This document shows, one piece after another, positions 20,863 to 30,946 of a stretch of DNA of 64,000 nucleotides. Below the pieces are notes generated by a model. It searched no databases and was not told the DNA's origin. It saw only the letters and a program-made list of their open reading frames with translations. Made by a program: the position numbers and the translations under genes. Every line of letters begins with the position of its first letter. Position 1 is the stretch's first letter. The stretch comes from Saccharina japonica (Eukaryota > Sar > Phaeophyceae > Laminariales > Laminariaceae): NCBI GenBank assembly GCA_008828725.1, contig MEHQ01000608.1, positions 44,066-108,065 of the forward strand, read 5' to 3'.

Positions 20863-22416
20863 TCATTCGTCCCAAAGCAGGTACGCCGATGCGGACACCG
20901 CCTTCATGATTCCCAGCGTGCCTTGCCTTCTCTCCTGGTTGTTGCGGCTGTTGTCGTTAATGCGCCCATTGTTGGCGCGTTCGTTGTTTCCGTGGTGACG
21001 GCAGTGGCGTCCGTGGTTGGAGTGGCCGTTGTTGCTTTGGTTGTAGTTGTCGTGGTTTGGAGCGGCTGCTATTGCTGTTGTGGTTGTTGGAGTGGCGGTT
21101 AGAGTTGCGCTCGACGTTACGCTCGTAGTCCGCGCGGTGGTAGGATCGCATGCGTCGTTGCCACTGGCGGAAGGCGTGGTGGTTTCCATAGTTGAGCATG
21201 CTAAGCGCCGAGATTAGGACTTCGGAAGTGTTGAGAGATAATATTGTCTGCATGTCTGCATGCTGTGGTCTAGTGTGCCGCAGTTGATACATCATCTCCC
21301 ATGGGCACTGAGGGCTTGTGATCTCCCGAATTTGATCAGCAGCGTCAGAAAGAGTGTAGGGTCCGTTGCCGCCATAATTCCTGTGACCGCGGACACTGCA
21401 GACCAGTACCTCAGCAGCCAGTCGGCAGCATCGTCGCAGAAGAAATCGGGGTCGTCGGCGACATTCATGACCATGGGGTTGGAGGAGGATCCCCGCGCGT
21501 AGTTGTGCGAGGCACGAAGGCGCTACTGCTGCTGCTGGGGCGGCTTCGACGAGTAGGAGGTGGTGCCACCGTTGTAGTGGGCGTAGAAACGCTTGCCGTC
21601 GATGGCCAGCGTCTTGTTTGTCGCGAAAATGTCGAAAGCTCGCCACATCGCATCCACGCTGGATTATGGCTCGGTCGTGATCATGAAGGTACCAGTAAAC
21701 AGCGTAGACATCAAGGCCGGGTGCTGTCGGCTGACACCGGACCGGATGGATTCATCGACCATGGCGTCGCCCGGTTTGGAGATTGTTTCCCTACCCTGGA
21801 TGACCGCGATAATGCATGTGGAGCACCTGAGGTATCTGTCAAACCCCGTGTTTGTGGACACGTCAAATGCATGTAGCTTGTTGAACATTTTGCCTTGGTC
21901 GCCGGTGTCGAAGTGGGTGGTCATAAATTGCAAGAGTAGTCTGAATGCCGACGGTCCAGTGCCGTCCGTTTTAAGGTGTTGGTGCATAGTCGCGAAGAAG
22001 CTGTCGACGATGCGTGACAGATCCAAAGTTCCTACCTGCGCAGAGGATAGAGCCTTGTGGAAGCTCTTGTGCAGGGGCACGTCCCGTCCTGGTACCCAAA
22101 GCTCGGAGGAGGGGATAGTCATCTCCAATTCATCACTGACCTCCAGGATTTCAGCCATCACCAGGTTGGCGCTGGAGATGAGCCTGCCGGCGCCTACGGT
22201 GGTATCGACGCCTTGGGCGAATGGGATGCGCGCGACTAGCTCCAAATTGCGCATGTTGAGCGTCGTGTAGTTTATTTTCGTCGGATGTTGTGTTGCTGCG
22301 GAGAACCCAGGGGTGACGCTCGTCGCCGGCTGCACAGGCGTGGGTACCGATACGCTGATGGCAGACGTAGGCGCGCTGGCAGCGAGGGCACTCGAGGCCG
22401 GTGTAGGTGTAGGCGT
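20863..22416 (-). pseudogene. Gag of the LTR element, copy A, three in-frame stops
   Basis: One frame on the minus strand runs from about 22416 (copy B has an ATG at the equivalent place; here ACG) through TKINYTTLNMRNLELVARIP, a TAA at 21664-21666, MWRAFDIFATNK, a TAG after a Gln run (21523-21525), ADDPDFFCDDAADWLLRYW, and a TGA at 21292-21294, directly before the knuckle CINCGTLDHSMQTC (CX2CX4HX4C). An Asn/Arg-rich tail ends at 20863. The TGA replaces a Cys codon that copy B keeps. Capsid-type Gag is inferred from the knuckle and LTR context; the N-terminal part matches no family I recognise. The antisense frame at 21593-22270 is a shadow. Confidence 0.75.
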
Positions 22417-22580
22417 GGGCGCAGGCGCTTGTGCCGAAGTTGAAGCCGGTCGAAGCTAGCGCCGCGGCGGCTACGGTCACGACGACGTCTGAGTCCCTGG
22501 GCGTCGCTGCCATTGTCGCTGTTGCTGCGGCTACCACCGTTGATATTATCGTCGTTCGTCCAGGAAGGGTGGTCACGGGC

Positions 22581-22868
22581 CTAGTGGTAGGCGACGTGGT
22601 GGGAGAAGTGCACAGCGTTGTAGTGGGGGGTCTCGGCATGGGGTCGCGGGAAGTTGGGTCCGGCGGTGGAATGGAGGAGGTGAAGGGAAAGGAGGAAGGC
22701 GTTGGTGGCGGCGACGAAGTTGGGGGGTGGCTTAGTCGGGGGGTGAGCCATTGCGTCCGCGACAGTCGGGTCAGTGTTCTGTGGGAAGCCACCCAGCAGC
22801 TGGTGTGCTGCCGATGAAGCCTCGAGGGTTGTCCGTCCGCGTTCGTTGAGGATGCCCTCGAGCGTCAA
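22581..22868 (-). pseudogene. N-terminal part of the Gag region, copy A
   Basis: MTLEGILNERGRTTLEASSA... followed by a Pro/His-rich stretch, ending at a stop at 22581. Copy B has a longer version starting MGLYIYPTPRNEA; in copy A that ATG is AAG. It is in a different frame from the main Gag segment in both copies, so it is either a separate small ORF, an exon, or part of Gag before an ancestral frameshift. Confidence 0.5.
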
Positions 22869-23024
22869 AGCCTCATTACGAGGTGTGGGGTAGATGTATA
22901 GCCCCTTTTATGTTTGTTTCGAATAGGCGCACCTTTGACCTCCCTTCTCGATTCCCGGGATGACATAGTCATCCCCTTCGATCGTCGTGTGATCTGCATC
23001 TACGACTATTCGGGTCTGGGTGAA

Positions 23025-23393
23025 TGTGATGGTACCAAGTACTCTGGCTATTAGGCCGTGAATTCGTACCAGTATGAGATCACGTGACCTGCTAGTAACG
23101 AAAGTATCGCCGTCTATCGTATCAGTATGAGTAGACACGCAAATGCGTACTACGAGTACGAGATCATGCGACGTGCTAGTAACGGAAACGTCTCCGTAGA
23201 TCTTACATATAATAAATACATGTTGCAGAGGGCAATGTTGTACTTGACTGGCCCCCTCCTATTGCACTCTGTTTTCGTGCCCATCGAGCTCTCCATGAGA
23301 TAAGCAACAAGAAGAACCCCACCAAGAAGAAGCGTGCCCTGGCCGGCATCGACATCCCTGCGCCCTGTCCTATTGGACTGCCTATCCTTTACA
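23025..23393 (-). repeat. LTR A2
   Basis: 369 bp, partner of A1; upstream of Gag on the minus strand, hence the 5' LTR. Confidence 0.7.
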
Positions 23394-23596
23394 GTAACCC
23401 AACACGGTCGGAGTTTCATTCTTGTGTTGCAATATGTGTCGTTGCTTGATTGGTGAAACGTCGATGAGGAGTAGGTAAAGTCGTTCATGATGGGGACTGC
23501 ACTGTATTGGTATAAGTTTGTCAAGTATTCAGGGATGGTTGATAAGTATATGTGAATGGTATCATTGGAGTAAGAGCTGCACATTGTCAGATGGCA

Positions 23597-23816
23597 AGGA
23601 TGTTGGTTTGGAGTCTTCAGCATGACAGTTACGAGTCAGTTTGGTGTCGGTTCGGGCTATTAACCTTTTGTAGGTTACACCGCATTTTTGTCTTTTGGGC
23701 CTGGGTGTGAAAGCTCCTGGACTCCTGAGGGCACTCCTCGTTGCCCCTACCCTGTGGGACGACTAATAATACAATGACTTGAAACCAACCTGCCAAGGAA
23801 GTACGAACAAAGGATG
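23597..23816. repeat. Segment present in unit A only, bounded by AAGGATG repeats
   Basis: Unit B goes straight from GGCAAGGATG to GCAATAAT. In unit A the two AAGGATG words (23596-23602, 23810-23816) enclose 207 bp. It is either an insertion with a 7-bp target duplication or a deletion in B between short repeats. Confidence 0.75.
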
Positions 23817-23874
23817 GCAATAATAATAATATAATAATAGTTAGGCCATGGTATCGTTGATCGGGGATGATACG

Positions 23875-23995
23875 AAGCACTTTTATTTTCCTCCGAAATC
23901 AGTTTTCGACTTACTATTAGTATAGACCTCCTAAAGTTAGGAGCCCTGATAAAAAACCACGGTGCACCTCTAACCTTAAGGTAGCATGCGTCCCT
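23875..23995. repeat. Family A right-end fragment, unit A
   Basis: AGCACTTTTATTTTCCTCC, then CTCCTAAAGTTAGGAGCCC, then GTGCACCTCTAACCTTAAGG and GCATGCGTC: the right half of family A. The left half is missing. The matching copy in unit B is at about 28110-28225. Confidence 0.7.
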
Positions 23996-24210
23996 TCGGT
24001 ATAATATTCACCCTCAAGAGCGTGGTTACCCCTTCGGCCCTATATACACCCTCAAGAGCGCACGTTTTACCTTGCTTGAATAATATGATGCGCAAGCTTG
24101 CAGAAAATATGAGTACACGTTACGTGACACATTTACATACATACCTTCACTACTGAAAAAAAACGTATCAGGTACCAGTTTTACCTGGTAAATAATTGCA
24201 CATACATATC

Positions 24211-24611
24211 ATGCATATGGTGACACACAAACTAATATCCAGCACACACCCCTTACACAAAATGCATACGTACATGCACTGACCACTCACTTTCATTAAA
24301 ACAACATGTATGCGCTCTCGACAGCGGACGTTTTACCTTGCTTGGCACGTCTCCTGGCATATTTGCTCATAGCCAGTGCAACAGCAGAAAAAATGCGAAA
24401 ACCCCCAAAAACATCTCGAACAAATGCAGTAATAAAACTGCATTTTACATTAACCCAACTTATTACATGCTCTTTTGCGATACCATTAAGAGCCGCCACA
24501 TTACAACCAACCGCGTGGAGCAGTTGTAGCAAGTGCTGGAGGACTGGTGCTACACGGCAGGGAGGTCGCCTTTTGAAGTACTTGGATATTTTCAGGCAAT
24601 GAGAGTAACAC
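24211..24611. repeat. 400-bp tract identical between the two units
   Basis: 24211-24611 equals 28454-28854 base for base without indels (offset 4243), while the rest of the units differ by several percent and many indels. A 98-codon plus-strand frame (24306-24602) is therefore also identical, but shows no domain. Confidence 0.85.
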
Positions 24612-24933
24612 ACGTCACGTGCTAGTACGGAAACGCCTCTGTAGATCGTAGCAGTATGAGGCGATACGCAAATGCGTACTGCTCGTACGAGCATGAGATC
24701 ATGTGGCGTGCTAGTAACAGAAACGTCTCCGTAGATCGTACGTGTACAAATATATGTGCTTCAGGGGACAGTCTTGTACTTGATTGGCCCCCTCCTATCG
24801 CACTGTGCTCTCGTGCCCATCGAGTTCTCCATAAGATGAACAAACAACAATAAGAACTTTACCAAGAAGAAGCGTGCCCTGGCCAGCATCGACATCCCTG
24901 TGTCTTGTCCTGTTGGACTGCCTAGCCTTTACA
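24612..24933 (-). repeat. LTR B1, truncated by the duplication junction
   Basis: Lacks the 60 bp corresponding to 20114-20173, because the tandem junction falls inside the LTR. Confidence 0.8.
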
Positions 24934-25157
24934 TTTGGCGTGTCGGCAGGACATGAAGTCAACGCTGAGCCTGGCGCACCTCCTAGGCTGTGAGTCTGAC
25001 CCAGGGTAATCCTTATAACACTATCCCCCCCTCTGAACGGCGGGATGTTTGAGACGCCGGTACCGTATACGGCCATACGTTGACCTACCCGCTTCGTTTC
25101 AATACCTGGGGAACCAGGGAGTCACGTTTTGTAGGCAAGCGTTTCTTCAAAAGAAAC

Positions 25158-25238
25158 GTTCGAAGACAGATTCGAACCCATGTCCTACCGTCGACGCCAA
25201 ATGTGAAGGTGTTATCTACTGAGCTATATGGGTAAAAG
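25158..25238 (-). repeat. tRNA-like fragment, copy B
   Basis: Same as 20728-20811 with a few substitutions; A-box- and B-box-like words are kept. Confidence 0.55.
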
Positions 25239-25291
25239 GTCGATCGATTACCCAGACCAGGGCAATCCTTATAATACTCGGTGTGGCAAAC

Positions 25292-26847
25292 TCATTCGTC
25301 CCAAAGCAGGTACGCCGATGCGGACACCGCCTCCATGATTCCCAGCGTCCCTTGCCTTTTCTCATGGTTATTGCGGTTGTTGTCGTTAATGCGCCCATTG
25401 TTGGCGCGTTCGTTGTTTCCGTGGTGACGGCAGTGGCGTCCGTTTTTGGAGTGGCCGTTGTTGCTTTGGTTGTAGTTGTCGTGGTTTGGAGCGGCCGCTA
25501 TTGCTGTTGTAGTTGTTGGGGTGGCGGTTAGAGCTGCGCTCGACGTTACGCTCGTAGTCCGCGCGGCGGTAGGATCGCATGCGTTGTTGCCACTGGCGGA
25601 AGGCGTGGCGGCTTCCATAGTTGAGCATGCTAAGCGCCGATATTAGGAGTTTGGAAGTGTTGAGAGATAATCTTGTCTGCATGTCTGCATGCTGTGGTCT
25701 AGTGTGCCGCAGTTGATACAGCATCTCCCATGGGCACTGAGGGCTTGTGATCTCCCGAATTTGATGAGCAGCGCCATAAAGAGTGTAGGGTCCGTTGCCG
25801 ACATAATTCCTGTGGCCGCGGACACTGCAGACCAGTACTTCAGCAGCCAGTCGGCAGCATCGTCGCAGAAGGAATCGGGGTCGTCGGCGACATTCTTGGC
25901 CATGGGGTTGGAGGAGGATCCCCGCGCGTGGTTGTGCGAGGCACGCGAGCGCTACTGCTGCTGCTGGGGCGGCTTTGACGAGTATAGGAGGTGGTGTCAC
26001 CGTTGTAGTGGGCGTAGAAACGCTCACAGTCGATGGCCGGCCTCTTGTTTGTCGCGAAAATGTCGAAAGCTCGCCACATCGCATGCACGCTGGATTATGG
26101 CTCGGTCGTGATCATGAAGGCACCAGTAAACAGCGTAGACATCAAGGCCGGGTGCTGTCGGCTGACACCGGACCGAATGGATTCATCGACCATCGCGTCG
26201 CTCGGTTTGGAGATTGTTTCCCTACCCTGGATGACCGCGATAATGTATGTGGAGCCCCTGGGGTATCTGTCAAACCCCGTGTTTGTGGACACGTTAAATG
26301 CATGTAGCTTGGTGAACATTTTGCCTTGGTCGCCGGTGTCGAAGGGGGCGGTCAGAAATTGCAGGAGTAGTCTGAATGCCGAGGGTCCAGTGTCGTCCGT
26401 TTTAAGGTGTTGGTGCATAGTCGCGAAGAAGCCGTCAACGATGCGTGACAGATCCAAAGTTCCTACCTGCGCAGAGGATATAGCCTTGTGGAAGCTCTTG
26501 TGCAGGGGCACGTTCCATCCTGGTACCCAAAGCTCGGAGGAGAGGATAGTCATCCCCAATTCATCACTGACCTCCAGGATTTCAACCATCACCAGGTTGG
26601 CGCTGGAGATGAGCCTGCCGGCGCCTACGGTGGTATCGACGCCTTGGGCGAATGGGATGCGCGCGATTAGCTCCAAATTGCGCATGTTGAGCGTTGTGTA
26701 GTTTATTTTCGTCGGGTGTTGTGTTGCTGCGGAGAACTCAGGGGTGACGCTCGCCACCGGCTGCACAGGCGTGGGTACCGATACGCTGATGGCAGACGTA
26801 GGCGCGCTGGCAGCGAGGGCACCCGAGGCCGGTGTAGGTGTAGGCAT
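25292..26847 (-). pseudogene. Gag of the LTR element, copy B, with frameshift
   Basis: Begins MPTPTPASGALAASAP at 26847 and follows copy A closely. It shares the TAA (26095-26097) and the TAG after the Gln run (25952-25954) with copy A. A 2-bp insertion at about 25982 (GAGTATAGGAGG versus GAGTAGGAGG) shifts the frame, so ADDPDSFCDDAADWLLKYW and the intact knuckle CINCGTLDHSMQTC, preceded by Cys rather than a stop, lie in another frame (25643-25903). The Asn-rich tail ends at 25292 after one more stop. Non-functional as it stands. Confidence 0.75.
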
Positions 26848-27011
26848 GGGCGCAGGCGCTTGTGCCGAAGTTGAAGCCGGTCGCAGCTAGCGCCGCGGCG
26901 GCTACGGTCACGACGACGTCTGAGTCCCTGGGCGTCGCTGCCATTGTCGTTGTTGCTGCGGCTGCCGCCGTTGATATTATCGTCGTTCGTCCAGGAAGGG
27001 TGATCACGGGC

Positions 27012-27338
27012 CTAGTGGTAGGCGACGTGGTGGGAGAAGTGCACAGCGTTGTAGTGGGGGGTCTCGGCATGGGGTCGCGGGAAGTTGGGTCCGGCGGTGG
27101 AATGGAGGAGGTGAAGGGAAAGGAGGAGGACGTTGGTGGCGGCGACGAAGTTGGGGGGTGGCTTAGTCGGGGGGTGAGCCATTGCGTCCGCGACAGTCGG
27201 GTCACTGTTCTGTGGGAAGCCACCCAGCAGCTGGTGTGCTGCCGATGAAACCTCGAGGGTTGTCCGTCCGCGTTCGTTGAGGATGCTCTCGAGCGTCGCA
27301 GCCTCATTACGAGGTGTGGGGTAGATGTATAGCCCCAT
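27012..27338 (-). pseudogene. N-terminal part of the Gag region, copy B
   Basis: MGLYIYPTPRNEAATLES..., 108 codons, orthologous to 22581-22868 but keeping the upstream ATG. Ends HFSHHVAYH. Function unknown. Confidence 0.5.
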
Positions 27339-27465
27339 TTATGTTTGTTTCGAATAGGCGCACCTTCGACCTCCCTTCTCGATTCCCGGGATGACATAGT
27401 CATCCCCTTCGATCGTCGTGTGATCTGCATCTACGACTATTCGGGTTTGGGTGAATGTGATGGTA

Positions 27466-27831
27466 CCGAGTACTGTGGCTATTAGGCGGTGAATTCGTAC
27501 CAGTATGAGATCACGTGACCTGCTAGTATCGAAAGTATCGCCGCCTATCGTATCAGTATGAGTAGACACGCAAATGCGTACTACGAGTACGAGATCATGC
27601 GACGTGCTACTGTAGTAACGGGAACGTCTCCGTAGATCGTGCATATAATAAATACATGTTGCAGAGGGCAGTCTTGTACTTGACTGGCCCCCTCCTATCG
27701 TGCACTCTGTTTTCGTGCCCATCGAGCTCTCCATGAGATAAACAACAAGAAGAACCCCACCAAGAAGAAGCGCGCCCTGGCCGGCATCGACATCCCTGCG
27801 CCCTGTCCTATTGGACTGCCTATCCTTTACA
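27466..27831 (-). repeat. LTR B2
   Basis: 366 bp, TGTGAT...TTTACA on plus; orthologue of LTR A2 within unit B. Confidence 0.7.
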
Positions 27832-28854
27832 GTAACCCAACACGGTCGGAGTTTCATTCTTGTGTTGCAATATGTGTCGTTGTTTGATTGGTGAAACGTC
27901 GATGAGGAGTAGGTAAAGTCGTTCATGATGGGGACTGCACTGTATTGGTATAAGTTTGTCAAGTACTCAGGGATGGTTGATAAGTATATGTGAATGGTAT
28001 CATTGGAGTAAGAGCTGCACATTGTCAGATGGCAAGGATGGCAATAATAATAGTAATAATAGTTAGATATTTAGGCCATGGTATTGTTGATCGGGTATGA
28101 TACGAAGCACTTTTATTTTCCTCCAAAATCAGTTTTCGACTTACTATTAGTATAGACCTCCTAAAGTTAGGAGCCCTAATAAAACACCACGGTGCACCTC
28201 TACCTTAAGGTAGCAGGCGTCCCGTCGGTATAATAATCACCCTCAAGAGCATGGTTACCCCTTCGGCCCTATCTACACCCTCAAGAGCGCACGTGTTACC
28301 TTGCTTGAATAATATGATGCGCAAGCTTGCAGAAAATATGAGTACGCGTTACGTGACACATTTACATACATACCTTCACTACTGAAAAAAAACGTACCAG
28401 GTACCAGATTTACCTGGTAAATAATTGCACAATATCATACATACCACGCATGCATGCATATGGTGACACACAAACTAATATCCAGCACACACCCCTTACA
28501 CAAAATGCATACGTACATGCACTGACCACTCACTTTCATTAAAACAACATGTATGCGCTCTCGACAGCGGACGTTTTACCTTGCTTGGCACGTCTCCTGG
28601 CATATTTGCTCATAGCCAGTGCAACAGCAGAAAAAATGCGAAAACCCCCAAAAACATCTCGAACAAATGCAGTAATAAAACTGCATTTTACATTAACCCA
28701 ACTTATTACATGCTCTTTTGCGATACCATTAAGAGCCGCCACATTACAACCAACCGCGTGGAGCAGTTGTAGCAAGTGCTGGAGGACTGGTGCTACACGG
28801 CAGGGAGGTCGCCTTTTGAAGTACTTGGATATTTTCAGGCAATGAGAGTAACAC

Positions 28855-29015
28855 TCCGCCGAGTGACCACCGTACGTAATATTTCTTCGTATATAGCAGT
28901 CTTGAAGCATTTTAAGCTTTTCGGTTTTTCGCGATATATATGCACCGCCATTGGACTATTTGCTATGTACTCTGTAACAAAAACACGGTTTGTAACAGAG
29001 GTTATATAATTATCA
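28855..29015. other. Non-coding spacer after the duplication
   Basis: A/T-rich single-copy-looking sequence; no gene seen. Confidence 0.5.
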
Positions 29016-29219
29016 GGCGGAATCCGACGCAAGTCGACGAGGGAAGGAAGAAAGTGCTGAAAACTTCTCGCGACAAAAATGCGAGGCAAGCACCGTAGTG
29101 GGGGGAGGACGGGGAAGAGCCTACTTTGTGACCCCGGATCTGAGTTACGACCAGGAAAGAAAGAGAAATAAAGGGCAAAGATAATAAATGGGATGAATCA
29201 CAATAAATAAATAAATAAT
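29016..29219 (+). mobile_element. SINE copy 2, 5' truncated
   Basis: Body only: GCGGAATCCGACGCAAGTCG through GTGACCCCGGATCTGAGTTA to AATAAATGGGATGAATC and an AATA tail. The tRNA-like head is missing, as is usual for 5'-truncated SINEs. Confidence 0.85.
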
Positions 29220-29593
29220 CCACTCACCCGAGTGCCGAAAACACGGTAGTGAAAATGGGGGTATATAGTATATACCCCCCCCTCCCCTCTACGGTAGAAC
29301 CAGGCTATGATACAGCAGGAAAAAACGTCGCCGCCTGTTCACGCCGAGTTGAACATTCGAAACCTTCCAAAGGCACTACTACTACTACTACTACTATTAT
29401 ACTCGTAGCATGATGAGCATGCACCAGATAAACAGCCGACGACAAGCGCAACCAGTCGACGAGCTGTGGGAACGCCCAACCGCACGACACATGCGCGATG
29501 AAAGCCCCCCCCCCCCCCGCCTACCGAAGTATCGATCAGTGATCAGATCCAAAAAAACGAGGGGAGGAGCGCCACCATAAAACGCGACGCAGA

Positions 29594-29847
29594 GACGCAT
29601 GCTACGATAGAGGTGCACCATGTTTTTGCCTCATAAGGGTGGTCACTTAAGGAGCGTCATACCTCACCGGAAAAATAATTTTCGAAGAAAAATAAAAGTG
29701 CTGCCGGATGCGAAATATCACGGCCGAAGTATCTCTGAAACAGTATTCGTCACAAAAATGAAAAAAAACGACGAATTTTGGTCAAGGAGCCCGATCGTTC
29801 AGAAAACGATTCCGCCAAAAAGTGCTACCTTTACCGTAGCACGCGTC
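29594..29847. mobile_element. Family A element, full length
   Basis: GACGCATGCTACGATAGAGG at the left and the inverted CCTTTACCGTAGCACGCGTC at the right. The interior has ACTTAAGGAGCGTCATACC, GAAAAATAAAAGTGCTGCC and GGTCAAGGAGCCCGATCG. About 254 bp, non-coding. Confidence 0.85.
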
Positions 29848-29985
29848 ATAATAGAGGTACAAGGTTTACCCTTTTTTGGCTGAAACGTTTTCTGGATGGC
29901 GGGACTGAGCACTCCTTAACCCAAATTCGTCGGCAATTTTCAGAATTGTGCTGCAACATTTTTCGTTGTGTACTTGAGCCATCGG
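29848..29985. repeat. Family A fragment between two full copies
   Basis: AATAGAGGTAC, CTTTTTTGGCTGAAACG and CTCCTTAACCCAAATTCGTC; the right half is lost. The site TTAACCC is uninterrupted here. Confidence 0.7.
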
Positions 29986-30253
29986 GACGCGTGCTACGGT
30001 AAGAGGTAGCACTTTTTGGCCGAATCGTTTTCTGAAATATCGGGCTCCTTAACCCAAATTCGTCGGAGTTTCATCATTTTTGTCATTTTTGTGACGAATA
30101 ATGTTTCAAGGCATACTTCGGTCAGGATATTTCTCATCCGGCAGCACTTTTATTTTCCTCCAAAATCATTTTTTTTTCGGTGAGGTATGACGCTCCTTAA
30201 TTAAGTGAGAGGCTCAGAAAAAAACAAGGTGCACCTCTATCGTAGCATGTGTC
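29986..30253. mobile_element. Family A element, full length, with intact TTAA site
   Basis: GACGCGTGCTACGGTAAGAGG to CCTCTATCGTAGCATGTGTC. Contains CTCCTTAACCCAAATTCGTC, the uninterrupted form of the site that is occupied in the copies at 440, 36779 and 56063. Confidence 0.85.
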
Positions 30254-30282
30254 ATGGGGGGGGTTGTTCATCGGTTAGAATG

Positions 30283-30673
30283 TAATCACGAATCACGAAA
30301 AACCTGGGCCAGCGAACGATCGCTGTCCAGTTGGAAGCAACAGCCCTGTCTGTTCGCGTGTTCTACCAGTCTACCAGCACCGTTCCGTGCGGTATCCACT
30401 TGATATTCCCACAAGCGCGATGAACCAGATAAAGACCAATGCTGCAAGTGAGCTACGTAGTGTACGTGCTCAGCCAAAGATTATGAACCAGAAAGCCAAA
30501 TTCTCTCTATGACAACAAACTACAGATTATTCTTATATCGGTTCCCAATCACGAATAATCTTTTCCTTTTTATCCAGAATCAGTTTTTGGGTGAGGTATA
30601 AAGCTCCTCAAGTAATAAGCCACCACCCTCAGAAGGCAAAACATGGTGCACCTCTACCGTAGCGTGCTTCACC
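30283..30673. repeat. Family H block joined to a family A right end
   Basis: CCTGTCTGTTCGCGTGTTCTA, AAATTCTCTCTA and ACAGATTATTCTT recur at 56822-57095. Both are followed by a family A-like right half (GTGAGGTA, CACCACCCTCAGAAGGCAAA, GGTGCACCTCTACCGTAGC here). No coding frame. Confidence 0.7.
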
Positions 30674-30877
30674 CACCGAGCACGGCTTCTTCAGAGCGTT
30701 CGGGCCAGTTTCGGCGCGGGGGCAAGTCACTGCCTATTTATACGAATTCCACGATAAAATGACGGTGGGTGTGGAGTGATGGTGTATTTATTTATAATAG
30801 GTGTCAAGTGTTTGTTGCAGATTTTTTCAGCTGCGCGACGTTTGCTTCTTCCCCCGACAAGGAAACAAAACCACATT

Positions 30878-30946
<69 letters not shown>

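Larger units (their letters stand above)
20114..23393 (-). mobile_element. Gag-only LTR element, copy A
   Basis: LTRs at 20114-20494 and 23025-23393 (plus strand TGTGAT...TTTACA; TG/CA ends on either strand) enclose 2.5 kb with a minus-strand Gag pseudogene and no pol motif. No clear primer-binding site, polypurine tract or target duplication could be identified, so exact ends are tentative. It lies mostly inside the tandem duplication; that duplication's left breakpoint (20174) cuts the left LTR. Confidence 0.7.
20174..24611. repeat. Tandem duplication, unit A (4438 bp)
   Basis: Starts ACGTCACGTGCTAG inside LTR A1 and ends GAGAGTAACAC at 24611, where unit B begins directly with ACGTCACGTGCTAG. 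It contains the Gag-only element (minus 60 bp of LTR A1) plus 1.2 kb of downstream sequence with a family A fragment and a 98-codon open frame. Only about one base of homology lies at the junction. Confidence 0.9.
24612..28854. repeat. Tandem duplication, unit B (4243 bp)
   Basis: Second copy of 20174-24611. It ends GAGAGTAACAC at 28854 and is followed by unrelated TCCGCCGAGTG. It contains a truncated LTR (24612-24933), Gag pseudogene B, LTR B2 and the downstream block. Confidence 0.9.

Noticed and set aside
21593-22270. 225- and 222-codon plus frames (also 26033-26701)
   Set aside because: Antisense to the Gag pseudogenes; the minus frame carries the zinc knuckle and is the real one.
24306-24602. 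98-codon frame identical in both duplicated units
   Set aside because: Identity is at DNA level across 400 bp including non-coding flanks, so it gives no evidence of protein selection; no domain.
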